A stretch of DNA of 64,000 nucleotides, from NCBI RefSeq assembly GCF_031119335.1, contig NZ_JAVHXT010000013.1:62001-126000 (forward strand), written 5' to 3'. The DNA comes from Pedobacter sp. (GTDB lineage: Bacteria > Bacteroidota > Bacteroidia > Sphingobacteriales > Sphingobacteriaceae). The position numbers and the translations under genes were made by a program. This document shows positions 1-9,113 of the stretch, piece after piece. Below the pieces are notes generated by a model that did not search any database, was not told the origin of the DNA, and saw only the letters and a list, made by a program, of their open reading frames with translations. Position 1 is the stretch's first letter. The number at the start of each line of letters is the position of its first letter.

Positions 1-1911
1 CATTTGGTTAGCGGCAGCTTTTTCGCTAATAATTTTACCGCCATCAGAAACCGTTACCAACCTTTCAATCTTCACTTTTCCAGTTTTTCGGTTAACCCTC
101 ACTTTGCAGAAATGTGCTGCCGAAGAACAGAAAGCAAATTTTTGTCGCTCTGCACCTGGGCCAGAACTGGCTTCTACTTCTAAAATATTCAGGTTGTTTT
201 TCTCCCAAAGGGAAGTGTAACTGATGAAATGATTATTTGTCGTTTTAAATGAAACTCCGGTATCAGATAACAAAATATCAGCTGCTGCTGCATTTTTAAA
301 AGCTTCGTTTTGCATAGTGGCGTATTCGGCTATTTTTAATTTTAATGCACTAACGGCTGCCACTACAGCACCACCAATAGAAGATAAACCATTACTTCCA
401 CCCTGACTAGGAGCTGGAGGAAGGTTCGAATTACCCAACTCAATTTTGATTTTACTTTTAGAAATACCTGTACTTTCGTGGGCTATATTCTGCATCGAGA
501 TACCAGTTCCAGTTCCAATGTCCGTCATCGCCGTTTGTACGGTAATGGTGCCATCTTTCTGCATTTGAATGCCTGCACTTGCCGTTCCTCTACCTGCGTT
601 CCAGGCACCAACCGCCATACCGTAGCCAATGCTCCAATCGCCTTCAATAGTTTGCGAATGTGTTGCCTTTCTATCTTTCCAATTAATCATCTGCGCACCT
701 TTCTCAATGCACTCGTTAATGTAGTTGGTAGACCAAGGCAAACCATTGTCAGGATGTTTTTCTAGTGCCAAGTTCTTCATCCTTAAAGCCACAGGGTCCA
801 TTTTAAGTTTGTAGCTTAACTCGTCGATGGCACTTTCTATGGCAAAATCACCCGTACAGTCACCCGGCCCACGCATCCATGTTGGTGTAGATAAGTTTAA
901 TGGAACTGTTGCTGCTTCTGCCTTTAGATTATTGAAATGATAAATCAGTCGGGTTACGCGGGTAATGCCTTCGTTGAAGTTTTCGTAAACAGAAGTACCG
1001 TTTTTAGCTTGATGATGGATGCCTACAAACTTGCCATCGGCATTGGCGCCTAATTTTATTTTTTGCCAAGCCGCAGGGCGATAACCCACCGAATGAAACA
1101 TCTGCGGTCTGGTCAACATCAGTTTTACTGGACGTTTAACCAATTTTGCAGCCATGATACAGGCCAACGCATGAGGCCAAACTCGTAAACCAGAGCCAAA
1201 ACCACCACCTACAAACTCGCTAATTACCTCGATGTTATCTACAGGAATATTAAAAAGTTTGGCAAAAGTGCGCTGTACGTTGTTTACGCCTTGGTTTTTA
1301 TCGAAGAGTTTAAGTTTGTCATCAGCTTTCCATTCGGCAATGGTAGCGTGCATTTCCATAGGGTTGTGCACCTCTGCTTTAATGTTGTATTCTGCTTCTA
1401 CCGAATGAGGAGCACTGTTTAACGCCTCAATATTTCCTCTGTCTTTTCCGGCCGGAGTAAGTTGGATATTTTTAAGCGCAAGTTCGAAATCTAGCTTTGC
1501 AGGTTCTTTTTCATATTCGGCAGTCACTAACGATGCCGCATAAGTGGCGTCTTCCAAAGTATCGGCAATCACCAAAGCAATGGGTTGTCCTTTAAAAAAG
1601 ATTTTATCCGTATGGAAAACGGCTAAACCCAAGCGAGCTTCCTTAATTTTGGCTTCATCGGCAAGCCCGGGAACGAGCGGCTTCTCTAGATGAGTAATGA
1701 TGCCCAACACGCCTGCTACTTGCTTTGCGTTATCTAAATTAAAACTTTTGATCTTGCCAGCGGCGATGGTGCTGCCCACTAAAACAGCATGGCAAAGTCC
1801 GTCAACTTTATATTCTGCTGCGTATTTGCCGCCACCAGTTACTTTGGCAACACCTTCTACACGGCCATCAGCGGCGGTCGGTAAATCATACGGTTCGTCA
1901 AAAAATCCCAT
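1..1911 (-). CDS. paoC: Molybdopterin-binding subunit of a PaoABC-type aldehyde oxidoreductase (partial, C-terminus beyond window)
   Basis: This is the large catalytic subunit of a xanthine-oxidase-family enzyme that oxidises aldehydes at a molybdenum cofactor. The frame is open from the ATG at 1911 to base 1, giving 637 codons; PaoC/YagR proteins have about 730, so roughly 90 C-terminal residues are outside the window. The N-terminus begins MGFFDEPYDLPTA and runs into the family's VEGVAKVTGGGKYAAE segment. A GGGFGSG loop typical of the cofactor-binding half is visible near 1190. The catalytic glutamate of the family sits near the C-terminus and cannot be checked here. It is the last visible gene of a three-gene minus-strand operon, 10 bp after the FAD subunit. 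Family assignment is firm; the aldehyde substrate is unknown. Confidence 0.88.
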   Translation of the reverse strand, partial: MGFFDEPYDLPTAADGRVEGVAKVTGGGKYAAEYKVDGLCHAVLVGSTIAAGKIKSFNLDNAKQVAGVLGIITHLEKPLVPGLADEAKIKEARLGLAVFHTDKIFFKGQPIALVIADTLEDATYAASLVTAEYEKEPAKLDFELALKNIQLTPAGKDRGNIEALNSAPHSVEAEYNIKAEVHNPMEMHATIAEWKADDKLKLFDKNQGVNNVQRTFAKLFNIPVDNIEVISEFVGGGFGSGLRVWPHALACIMAAKLVKRPVKLMLTRPQMFHSVGYRPAAWQKIKLGANADGKFVGIHHQAKNGTSVYENFNEGITRVTRLIYHFNNLKAEAATVPLNLSTPTWMRGPGDCTGDFAIESAIDELSYKLKMDPVALRMKNLALEKHPDNGLPWSTNYINECIEKGAQMINWKDRKATHSQTIEGDWSIGYGMAVGAWNAGRGTASAGIQMQKDGTITVQTAMTDIGTGTGISMQNIAHESTGISKSKIKIELGNSNLPPAPSQGGSNGLSSIGGAVVAAVSALKLKIAEYATMQNEAFKNAAAADILLSDTGVSFKTTNNHFISYTSLWEKNNLNILEVEASSGPGAERQKFAFCSSAAHFCKVRVNRKTGKVKIERLVTVSDGGKIISEKAAANQM

Positions 1912-1921
1912 ATCTTTTTAA

Positions 1922-2899
1922 TTATGGATTTAAACATTGTTGTAATGCGGTTTCAATGGCACCTTTTAGCATCAGTACTTTAAAACCATTGTGCGATAGG
2001 GGTTTTAATCCTTTAATGGCGATGTTGGCCGCAGCTTCAAAATTTGCTGCATTGGCGGTTTTGCCTTTCAAGAATTGTTCTGCTTCAAACCAACGCCAAG
2101 GCTTGTGCGCTACACCACCTGATGCCAATCTGGCTTCTACAATCTGATTTCCTTTTAGGTTAAGCGCTGCTGCTACAGAAACCAATGCAAAAGCATAACT
2201 ATCTCTGTCGCGAACTTTCACATAAGCACAGTTCTTTGCAAAAGAATTTTCGGTTAACTCTATGGAATGGATGAGCGCATTTGCTGGAAGGTTATTGTCT
2301 TTTTCGGGCGTAGTTCCTGGTAGGCGATGAAAACCTTTAAATGCAATGGATTGAGTTTTGCCGCTTTTATCTTGGGTTTTTACCGTAGCATCTAGCGCAG
2401 CCAAAGCCACACATAAATCTGAAGGATGTACCGCCACGCATTGTTCGCTGTAACCTACAATGGCATTCATCCTGTTTTCACCATGAATAGCACTACATCC
2501 CGAGTCGGGTTTGCGCTTGTTGCAAGGAGTGGTTACATCGTAAAAGTACGGACAACGAGTGCGCTGCAATAAATTACCGCCAGTAGAGGCCATGTTGCGT
2601 ATCTGAGGAGATGCTCCCGCTAAAATGGCTTTGGACACCAAGGGAAATTTTGCCATTACTGTTGCATCATTTGCTAATGCCGTGTTGCGCACCATTGCCC
2701 CAATTTGCAAGCCTTTGGCTGTAGGTTCAATCTTAGCAGACAAAGTCGATGTAATATCTACCAAGCTTTCTGGTTCGGCGATATTTTTCTTCATCAAATC
2801 TACCAAGTTGGTGCCGCCTGCAATGTATTGCGTAGTATTGTTTTTCTTCGCTAATGCCTGATTAATGGCCGATGATTTTGAAAATAGAAATGGTCTCAT
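1922..2899 (-). CDS. paoB: FAD-binding subunit of a PaoABC-type aldehyde oxidoreductase
   Basis: This 325-residue subunit relays electrons from the iron-sulfur protein to FAD. The FAD-binding N-terminal half includes the YIAGGTNLVDLMK segment (residues 25-37) and ASTGGNLLQRTRC (residues 104-116). A CO-dehydrogenase flavoprotein C-terminal domain follows. The stretch around residues 116-154 carries four cysteines (116, 126, 135, 154) in the context TPCNKRKPDSGC. PaoB/YagS holds an extra [4Fe-4S] cluster here that is absent from ordinary xanthine dehydrogenase FAD subunits, and this is what favours the PaoABC type. The ATG at 2899 overlaps the stop of the upstream gene as ATGA, indicating translational coupling. 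Confidence 0.9.
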   Translation of the reverse strand: MRPFLFSKSSAINQALAKKNNTTQYIAGGTNLVDLMKKNIAEPESLVDITSTLSAKIEPTAKGLQIGAMVRNTALANDATVMAKFPLVSKAILAGASPQIRNMASTGGNLLQRTRCPYFYDVTTPCNKRKPDSGCSAIHGENRMNAIVGYSEQCVAVHPSDLCVALAALDATVKTQDKSGKTQSIAFKGFHRLPGTTPEKDNNLPANALIHSIELTENSFAKNCAYVKVRDRDSYAFALVSVAAALNLKGNQIVEARLASGGVAHKPWRWFEAEQFLKGKTANAANFEAAANIAIKGLKPLSHNGFKVLMLKGAIETALQQCLNP

Positions 2900-3489
2900 T
2901 GTGCAGCAACTTTTTGAATAGATTCTACAATTCCGTTATAAGCACCACAACGACAGAGGTTGCCACTCATAAACTCCTTTATTTCTGCTACCGATTTGGT
3001 ATGACCTTCTTTTACGCAAGCCACTGCCGACATGATTTGCCCCGGCGTACAGTAACCGCACTGAAAACCATCACATTCTATAAAAGCCTGTTGCATGGGG
3101 TGAAGTTGATCGCCATTGGCCAAACCTTCTATAGTAGTTACTTCTTTCCCCGGAACGGTTGCAGCTAAAGTTAAGCAACTCAATACACGTTCGCCATCTA
3201 TGTGCACGGTGCAAGCGCCACATTGCCCATGATCGCAACCTTTTTTAGCTCCCGTGAGGTTCAAATCTTCTCTAAGCAAATCCAATAGGGTTGTACGGGT
3301 ATCCGCCTTGATGGCGTAACTTTTTTTATTGATGGAAATGGTTAAGGGCAATTGCTCCTTTTTAGGAACAATAAAGTTTTTGACCTCTTCATAAAATGCT
3401 TTTACACCTTTCGGGATGAAAGCCAAGGCACCAAGTGCCGACGAGGTTTTAAGGAAAAACCGTCGAGAAAAATTGTATTCCTGCTTCAT
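2896..3489 (-). CDS. paoA: [2Fe-2S] subunit of a PaoABC-type aldehyde oxidoreductase with Tat signal
   Basis: This 197-residue protein is the iron-sulfur electron-transfer subunit and the first gene of the operon. The N-terminus carries a twin-arginine motif SRRFFLK (residues 8-14) followed by a hydrophobic stretch, so the folded heterotrimer is probably exported to the periplasm as in E. coli PaoABC. A plant-type ferredoxin domain has Cys85, 90, 93 and 105 (context CDHGQCGAC). The second, helical [2Fe-2S] domain has Cys144, 147, 179 and 181 (contexts CGYCTPGQ and CRCG). Length and cysteine layout are complete. The FAD subunit starts inside its stop codon. Confidence 0.92.
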   Translation of the reverse strand: MKQEYNFSRRFFLKTSSALGALAFIPKGVKAFYEEVKNFIVPKKEQLPLTISINKKSYAIKADTRTTLLDLLREDLNLTGAKKGCDHGQCGACTVHIDGERVLSCLTLAATVPGKEVTTIEGLANGDQLHPMQQAFIECDGFQCGYCTPGQIMSAVACVKEGHTKSVAEIKEFMSGNLCRCGAYNGIVESIQKVAAQ

Positions 3490-3546
3490 AAATGATGGCT
3501 ATCGTTTAAGGCAACGGATTTATTAATGAAATTGTTTTGTTTATAA

Positions 3547-3568
3547 AAGATGATGTTCAGGTCATCTT
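3547..3568. promoter_or_regulatory. Small inverted repeat in the paoA/kgtP divergent intergenic region
   Basis: The 221-bp gap between the divergent oxidoreductase operon and the permease contains AAGATGA and TCATCTT separated by 8 bp. It lies about 60 bp upstream of paoA and 145 bp upstream of kgtP. A dyad in a shared upstream region could be an operator, but only one copy is present and no regulator gene is adjacent, so this is a weak call. Confidence 0.25.
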
Positions 3569-3710
3569 CTAAATAAAAGTAGTAAAAATAGTGGATTGGT
3601 TAAGATGGTTTCTTTTTGAAGGCAGAAATGTTACACTTAGCACGTCAGCTGAAAGCTGTTTTTGCTTCTTATGCTTCAAGGTTGTATCTTTCCAATGAAG
3701 GAAATCCAAA

Positions 3711-5024
3711 ATGACAACCAAAGCTCTAGAAAAGGAAATATCAACAAAAGATAGGATCAAAGCCATAGTAGGAGGTTCTATCGGTAATTTGGTAGAATGG
3801 TACGACTGGTATGCCTACGCAGCTTTTGCTATTTATTTCTCGGGCTCATTTTTTCCAAATGATAATCAAACGGCTCAGTTACTTAATACAGCAGGCATTT
3901 TTGCAGTTGGTTTTTTAATGCGCCCCATTGGCGGCTGGCTTTTCGGTACAGTTGCAGATCGTATTGGTAGAAAAAAAGCAATGACAGTTTCCGTTTTGTT
4001 AATGTCTTTCGGTTCGTTACTTATTGCTTTAACCCCAACTTATGAAACTGTAGGTATTTTTGCTCCCGCGATGTTGCTTTTAGCCCGCTTGTTGCAAGGC
4101 TTAAGTGTAGGTGGCGAATACGGTGTTTCTGCAACCTATTTAAGTGAAATGGCCACCAAAGATAAAAGAGGTTTCTACTCTAGTTTTCAATATGTAACGT
4201 TAATTGGCGGGCAGCTTACAGCACTTGGTATACAACTCATTTTACAGAAACTTTTTTTAACCGAAGCCCAGCTACACGAGTGGGGATGGCGCATTCCTTT
4301 TGTTATTGGCGCTGCCTTATCTGTTATTGCACTCTATTTAAGGTCTAGCTTGCATGAAACAGAATCTTTCGAAAAAACTACAGCAAAAACAAGTACAGAG
4401 CAACGTAAAAAAGGTTCTATTAAAGAGCTGTTGAAACATCCGAAAGCCTTAATTACGGTTATAGGTTTAACATTGGGAGGTACTTTGGCATTTTATACCT
4501 ACACCACTTACATGCAGAAGTTTTTGGTAAACACTGTGAATTTAACGAAGCAAGAAGCTACTTTAATTTCCTTTTTATCGCTATTAATCTTCGCAATTAT
4601 ACAGCCACTTTTTGGACTGTTGTCTGATAAAATTGGTCGCCGACCACTGTTGCTAGGCTTCGGTATTACTGGTACATTATTTACCGTTCCTTTATTGAAT
4701 GGTCTTAGCGGGGCATCTAGCATGTGGGAGGCATTTGTTTACTTGATAATTGCCTTGCTTATTGTTTCGGGCTACACATCCATCAACGCTGTTGTAAAAG
4801 CCGAACTATTTCCAACGCATATTAGGGCTTTGGGCGTGGGTTTGCCTTATGCTATAACCGTAGCTGTTTTTGGTGGCTCGGCAGAGTATGTTGCGCTGCT
4901 ATTTAAAAAGCAAGATGTAGAGCACTATTATTATTGGTACATCACCGCTTGTATTGCTTTTTCGCTTGTAGTTTACATCTTTATGAAGGATACAAAAAAG
5001 ACTTCGATGTTAAACAAAGATTGA
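3711..5024 (+). CDS. kgtP: MFS metabolite:H+ symporter, alpha-ketoglutarate permease type
   Basis: This 437-residue inner-membrane transporter of the metabolite:H+ symporter subfamily is expected to import a dicarboxylate with protons. By recall it matches E. coli KgtP along its whole length. Shared segments include GNLVEWYDWY in TM1, FLMRPIGGWLFG in TM3, the loop motif DRIGRKKAM, the run RLLQGLSVGGEYG in TM5 and FQYVTLIGGQL. A second DKIGRR loop sits mid-protein. About twelve hydrophobic segments are visible. The gene is transcribed away from the aldehyde oxidoreductase operon, so the two may share a promoter region. The substrate is inferred from family resemblance only. Confidence 0.85.
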   Translation: MTTKALEKEISTKDRIKAIVGGSIGNLVEWYDWYAYAAFAIYFSGSFFPNDNQTAQLLNTAGIFAVGFLMRPIGGWLFGTVADRIGRKKAMTVSVLLMSFGSLLIALTPTYETVGIFAPAMLLLARLLQGLSVGGEYGVSATYLSEMATKDKRGFYSSFQYVTLIGGQLTALGIQLILQKLFLTEAQLHEWGWRIPFVIGAALSVIALYLRSSLHETESFEKTTAKTSTEQRKKGSIKELLKHPKALITVIGLTLGGTLAFYTYTTYMQKFLVNTVNLTKQEATLISFLSLLIFAIIQPLFGLLSDKIGRRPLLLGFGITGTLFTVPLLNGLSGASSMWEAFVYLIIALLIVSGYTSINAVVKAELFPTHIRALGVGLPYAITVAVFGGSAEYVALLFKKQDVEHYYYWYITACIAFSLVVYIFMKDTKKTSMLNKD

Positions 5025-5099
5025 TGTTTATTGGCAAAATAAGGCTGAAATTTAAGGTTGAGATAATATTAATTGTAAATTAGTGCAAGCTAAATTAAC

Positions 5100-5657
5100 A
5101 TGGAAGATCAATCACTAATTGCCGAAGATATAAATATTGAAAAAGACGAGCAGGTCGAAGTACAATATATTATCAGTGAAAACAAATTTATATTCTTATC
5201 CATAATCTCTGTAGGTCTATATCCGGTATGGTGGTCATTTAAAGCCTGGCGATTTTACCAACAGAAACAACGGCTAGATATTTTTCCTGCATTGAGGGCA
5301 ATATTTGGCATCTTATTTTTGATTTCTCTCTTTGAAAGAATACTAAAGTTTGCAAAAACTAAAGGCTACAAATCTAGTTATTCTCCTATACTATTATTTT
5401 TAGGGATTATTGCTTTTAGCTTGTTATCATATCTTCCTGATCCGATGTGGTTAGTCTCGGTTTTAATCGTGGCTTTTTTTATACCACCGTTTAATGCGTT
5501 TAATTTTGCCAGACGTAACTCGACAGACTTAGTGGTAGTTGAACAAAAAGCATTTAATGCAAAGCAATATATCCTCATTGTAGTTGGGACAATAATATGG
5601 GGTTTGTTTCTGGTAGGAATATATCTAGAAAGATCGGGGTATTATTTAACATATTAA
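5100..5657 (+). CDS. DUF4234-like small integral membrane protein
   Basis: This 185-residue protein has a short charged N-terminus of about 30 residues and then four to five hydrophobic segments. The first segment, reading FLSIISVGLYPVWWSFKAW, resembles the opening of DUF4234-type membrane proteins. No enzymatic motif is visible. It lies 75 bp after the permease and 25 bp before the exporter gene on the same strand, so it is probably cotranscribed with the exporter. Function is unknown. Confidence 0.7.
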   Translation: MEDQSLIAEDINIEKDEQVEVQYIISENKFIFLSIISVGLYPVWWSFKAWRFYQQKQRLDIFPALRAIFGILFLISLFERILKFAKTKGYKSSYSPILLFLGIIAFSLLSYLPDPMWLVSVLIVAFFIPPFNAFNFARRNSTDLVVVEQKAFNAKQYILIVVGTIIWGLFLVGIYLERSGYYLTY

Positions 5658-5682
5658 ACTAACCATAATAAGTAAACTTAAA

Positions 5683-7086
5683 TTGAGCGATACAGAACAA
5701 AATATCACCTTAACGAAAAAACTACTGCCCATAATTTTGGCAACCTCAATTTTTATGCAAATGTTGGATTCTACCATCCTCAATACATCATTGCCAACTA
5801 TTGCCGAAGATTTGAACGAATCGCCGCTGAATATGCAAAATGCGATTATCAGCTATGTGCTTACCTTGGCGCTGTTTATGCCGGTTAGTGGTTTTTTGGC
5901 AGATAAATTCGGTACTAAAAAAATCTTCATCGCATCGTTGGTCTTGTTTGCCTTGGGATCTTTGTTCTGTTCCCTTTCGCAAAATTTAACCCAGTTGGTG
6001 TTTGCGAGAGTTTTACAAGGTATAGGTGGTAGTTTAATGACGCCGGTAGGGAAGTTGGCGCTTATTAGAACTTTCCCGAAAAACGAATTGCTCAAAGCGA
6101 TGAATTTCGCTATTATTCCGGCATTGATTGGTCCAGTTTTGGGGCCTTTGGTGGGCGGTTACATGGTAGATTATTTGTCTTGGCACTGGATATTTTTAAT
6201 CAACATCCCGATAGGACTATTAGGTATTATTTTGAGCATAAAGTTTATGCCCGATTATAAGTCTACCATCATAGATTTTGATTTGAAAGGTTTTCTGATT
6301 TTTGCTGCGGCATCATTGCTTTTGTCCATTGCTTTGGAGATGTTTGGTAACACAGCCCATGTGACACCGGTGCTGTTGGCATTTTTTCTAGGCTTTTTAA
6401 TGCTGTACTTTTATTATCGTCATGCAAGCAGAGACAGAAACCCGATTTTTCCATTAAACCTGTTTCAGGTACGAACTTTTAGGGTAGGTATTGTGGGGAG
6501 TTTGGCCACGAGGTTGGGAATTAGCTCGGTTCCATTATTGTTGCCTATGATGATTCAAATTGCATTTGGGCAGTCGGCAGTAACTTCTGGGTGGATTGTT
6601 GCTCCGATGGCACTTACGGCAATGTTGGCTAAATCTAACGTCATCAAAATACTAAATAGGTTTGGCTATAGGCGTACACTGATGTTCAATACTTTTATGA
6701 TTGGTTTGCTGATTTGTTGCATGGCTATTCCAGTAATTGACACTTCTATTTATTGGTATATGCCAATCATCGCCATGCTAGGTTTCTTTAACTCGATACA
6801 GTTTACTGCAATGAATTCTATTTCTATAGCCGATTTGCGCCATTACCATACCAGTAGTGGCAATTCGTTAGCGTCGGTAAACCAACAATTGGCTATTGGC
6901 TTTGGTGTGGCTTTTGGTCTAATAGTTTTAAAGGTTTTTCAGGGCGATGTAAAGCTGATACACAACGAAATACACAATGCTTTTCGCTACACTTTCTTGG
7001 TTATTGGCGGTTTAACCATTCTATCGGGATTTGTTTTCCGCAGGTTACACTTTAAGGATGGGGAAAATATGAGGACGACGGATTAG
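5683..7086 (+). CDS. MFS drug exporter of the DHA2 (EmrB/QacA) family
   Basis: This 467-residue transporter is likely a proton-coupled multidrug exporter with about 14 transmembrane segments. TM1 contains FMQMLDSTILNTSLPTI, the conserved DHA2 motif with a membrane-embedded aspartate. It is followed by the loop-2 motif GFLADKFGTKK and a TM5 antiporter signature around GPVLGPLVGGYMVD. The start chosen is TTG at 5683; no in-frame ATG lies upstream within the intergenic gap, and the next methionines fall inside TM1. The last 45 bp of the gene are the left edge of a 181-bp tandem duplication. No adaptor or outer-membrane channel gene is adjacent. Confidence 0.85.
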   Translation: MSDTEQNITLTKKLLPIILATSIFMQMLDSTILNTSLPTIAEDLNESPLNMQNAIISYVLTLALFMPVSGFLADKFGTKKIFIASLVLFALGSLFCSLSQNLTQLVFARVLQGIGGSLMTPVGKLALIRTFPKNELLKAMNFAIIPALIGPVLGPLVGGYMVDYLSWHWIFLINIPIGLLGIILSIKFMPDYKSTIIDFDLKGFLIFAAASLLLSIALEMFGNTAHVTPVLLAFFLGFLMLYFYYRHASRDRNPIFPLNLFQVRTFRVGIVGSLATRLGISSVPLLLPMMIQIAFGQSAVTSGWIVAPMALTAMLAKSNVIKILNRFGYRRTLMFNTFMIGLLICCMAIPVIDTSIYWYMPIIAMLGFFNSIQFTAMNSISIADLRHYHTSSGNSLASVNQQLAIGFGVAFGLIVLKVFQGDVKLIHNEIHNAFRYTFLVIGGLTILSGFVFRRLHFKDGENMRTTD

Positions 7087-7222
7087 TTTAGCCACACATG
7101 CACAGATGATTTTAAGATTAGATATTATAGCTTTCTCTATCTGTGCATCTGTGGCAAAAAAACCTTAGCTGTTTTTCAATGAAGCCATGTCAATTACAAA
7201 ACGGTAACGCACATCGCTTTTT
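7042..7222. repeat. Tandem duplication, first copy (181 bp)
   Basis: This unit recurs immediately downstream with about 97% identity by eye and a period of 181-182 bp. It contains the last 45 bp of the exporter gene, an inverted repeat at 7091-7155 and a non-functional copy of the final 40-odd bases of the alcohol dehydrogenase gene. The junction reads ctttttag|gttacac; only AG is shared by the two parental ends, which suggests end joining or slippage at a 2-bp microhomology. Sequence differences include a C/G change in the hairpin arm and one extra A. Confidence 0.9.
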
Positions 7223-7404
7223 AGGTTACACTTTAAGGATGGGGAAAATATGAGGACGACGGATTAGTTTAGCCACAGATGCACAGATGATTTTAAGATT
7301 AGATATTATAGCTTTCTCCATCTGTGCATCTGTGGCAAAAAAAAACTTAGCTGTTTTTCAACGAAGCCATGTCAATTACAAAACGGTAACGCACATCACT
7401 TTTT
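7223..7404. repeat. Tandem duplication, second copy (182 bp)
   Basis: This is the second copy of the 181-bp unit. It begins with a dead copy of the exporter's 3' end (through the duplicate TAG near 7267) and ends inside the functional 3' end of the alcohol dehydrogenase gene. The inverted repeat at 7272-7336 pairs GCCACAGATGCACAGATG with its exact complement across a loop of about 29 bp. It probably marks the meeting point of two convergent transcripts, although no T-run follows it on either strand. Confidence 0.9.
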
Positions 7405-8408
7405 AGCATACGTTCATACGCTTCGTTAATTTCCTGCATCTTGATGATTTCGATCTCAGAAACAATACCTTTTTCTCCACAGAAATCTAACATTTCCTGA
7501 GTTTCGGCAATACCGCCAATAACAGAACCAGCTACCGATTTACGTCCTAAGATCATTGGAACAGTATTCAAAATTGGTTCTAAACCTCCTAAGTAACCTA
7601 CCAAAACTAAAGTTCCGTTAATGTTCAACGTAGCTACATAAGGATTTACATCGTGTACATAAGGCACAGTGTCAATAATTACATCGAACTGTCCACGTAC
7701 CGCTTTCATTTGTGCTTCGTCTGTAGAAATGACTACATGGTCAGCACCCAATGCTTTTGCGTCTTCAGTTTTGTCTGGTGTTCTAGAAAACAAAGTTACA
7801 TCAGCACCTAAGCCTTTAGCTAATTTGATGGCCATGTGACCAAGACCACCTAAACCAATTATTGCTACTTTGCTGCCTTCTTTTACGTTCCAGTGTTTTA
7901 ATGGCGACCAAGTGGTAATACCGGCACATAACAAAGGAGCTACCGCTGCTAAATCAAGGTTTGTTGGTATAGCTAATACAAAATCCTCCTTCACCACTAC
8001 TTTCTCAGAGTAACCTCCAAAGGTTTGTCCACCTAATTGTAAATCTTGCCCGTTGTAAGTGCCAGTAAAGCCGTTTAAGCAGTATTGTTCTAAATCTTGC
8101 TGACAACTGCTACAAGTTTTGCAAGAATCTACAATACAGCCAACACCTGCTAAATCGCCGACTTTAAATTTAGAAACCGCACTACCAACTGCAGTAACTT
8201 TTCCTACAATTTCGTGGCCCGGTACAGCAGGGTAAATAGAGCCGCCCCAATCGTTGCGGGCCGTATGTAAATCTGAATGGCAAACGCCACAGTATAAAAT
8301 CTCGATTTCTACATCGTTTGGTTGTACTGCTCTACGGTTAATGCTCAAAGGAGCTAAATCTGCTTCGGGCGCCGTAGTACCGAAAGCTTTAACACTTGTT
8401 GTTTGCAT
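7347..8408 (-). CDS. yahK: Zinc-dependent NADP-type alcohol dehydrogenase, YahK/cinnamyl family
   Basis: This 353-residue medium-chain dehydrogenase interconverts aldehydes and alcohols. Catalytic zinc ligands are visible as Cys40 (GVCHSD context), His65-Glu66 (VPGHEIVG) and a later cysteine in LLCAGITTW. The structural zinc loop has Cys96, 99, 102 and 110. The Rossmann motif GLGGLGHMAIKLAK follows. By recall it aligns with E. coli YahK end to end, including the C-terminal INEAYERMLKSDVRYRFV. YahK-type enzymes use NADPH and broad aldehyde substrates. The gene converges on the DHA2 exporter; its last 55 bp or so lie in the tandem duplication. Confidence 0.9.
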   Translation of the reverse strand: MQTTSVKAFGTTAPEADLAPLSINRRAVQPNDVEIEILYCGVCHSDLHTARNDWGGSIYPAVPGHEIVGKVTAVGSAVSKFKVGDLAGVGCIVDSCKTCSSCQQDLEQYCLNGFTGTYNGQDLQLGGQTFGGYSEKVVVKEDFVLAIPTNLDLAAVAPLLCAGITTWSPLKHWNVKEGSKVAIIGLGGLGHMAIKLAKGLGADVTLFSRTPDKTEDAKALGADHVVISTDEAQMKAVRGQFDVIIDTVPYVHDVNPYVATLNINGTLVLVGYLGGLEPILNTVPMILGRKSVAGSVIGGIAETQEMLDFCGEKGIVSEIEIIKMQEINEAYERMLKSDVRYRFVIDMASLKNS

Positions 8409-8507
8409 ATTATGATATCTAATAGTAATTCGAAGTAAAGGTATTTGTTATCGTAGGAATTCTACAAATTCACGTATCTTGTTTACAATAAATAAATAAA
8501 CTTGGCA

Positions 8508-9107
8508 ATGAAACAACACTTTATAATGCTTTTTGTCGTGCTCACAATTTTGATGTCGTGCAAAGAAAAATCAACTCCTCAAACAAATGCAGCAGAAGTT
8601 CCGCAAGCACTTTCTGATAAAGATACTGGAATTGAATATAGTTTGAAGAAAGGCAGATACGATTTGTTAGAGATGCTATATGATGAGTTGTTGCAGAAAG
8701 ATGCCAATCTTAAGAACATAGAAGATGAAATAACGAAAGTTAAAAGCAGTAAGTTCGATTCGTTGAATAAATTTCAAGGTTTTAATGGAAAAAATGAAGC
8801 TTACTTCAGTGCTGCAAAATTCCAGGCAGATCAAATCACAGATTCGGTGCTGAAAAAGCGAGTTCAGCAACTCATCACGGAAAAACAAGCGGCGTATGAG
8901 ACAAAAATAGCAGGGCATTTAGTATTGGTGGATACCATCGATGTTAAAGATAAAAAGATTTCCGACTTGCACCGTTTGTTGAAGATCACCAAAACTTTGC
9001 CGTTAATTGAGCAATATCAAAACAAATTGCCAAGTACAAAAGCGATAGAGAGCTATATAAAGAACCAGGAGAGAGTAATACAATTGCAAAACGGGGCTAT
9101 CAAATAG
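8508..9107 (+). CDS. Uncharacterised lipoprotein
   Basis: This protein of about 199 residues has a lipoprotein signal peptide (FIMLFVVLTILMSC, with the lipobox cysteine near residue 17), so it should be anchored in the outer or inner membrane facing the periplasm. The mature part is highly charged and mostly helical, with long amphipathic stretches. I recognise no domain. The ATG at 8508 is preferred over an in-frame TTG six bases upstream. The HD-domain gene starts 7 bp after its stop, indicating an operon. Confidence 0.75.
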   Translation: MKQHFIMLFVVLTILMSCKEKSTPQTNAAEVPQALSDKDTGIEYSLKKGRYDLLEMLYDELLQKDANLKNIEDEITKVKSSKFDSLNKFQGFNGKNEAYFSAAKFQADQITDSVLKKRVQQLITEKQAAYETKIAGHLVLVDTIDVKDKKISDLHRLLKITKTLPLIEQYQNKLPSTKAIESYIKNQERVIQLQNGAIK

Positions 9108-9113
9108 TAATGT

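Noticed and set aside
478..765. 95-codon plus-strand frame inside the molybdenum subunit gene
   Set aside because: It is antisense to a well-supported conserved gene and its product is Cys/Ser/Arg-rich without any domain.
3569..3766. 65-codon minus-strand frame overlapping the start of kgtP
   Set aside because: It overlaps the kgtP start codon region and the intergenic promoter area; no domain or plausible start signal.
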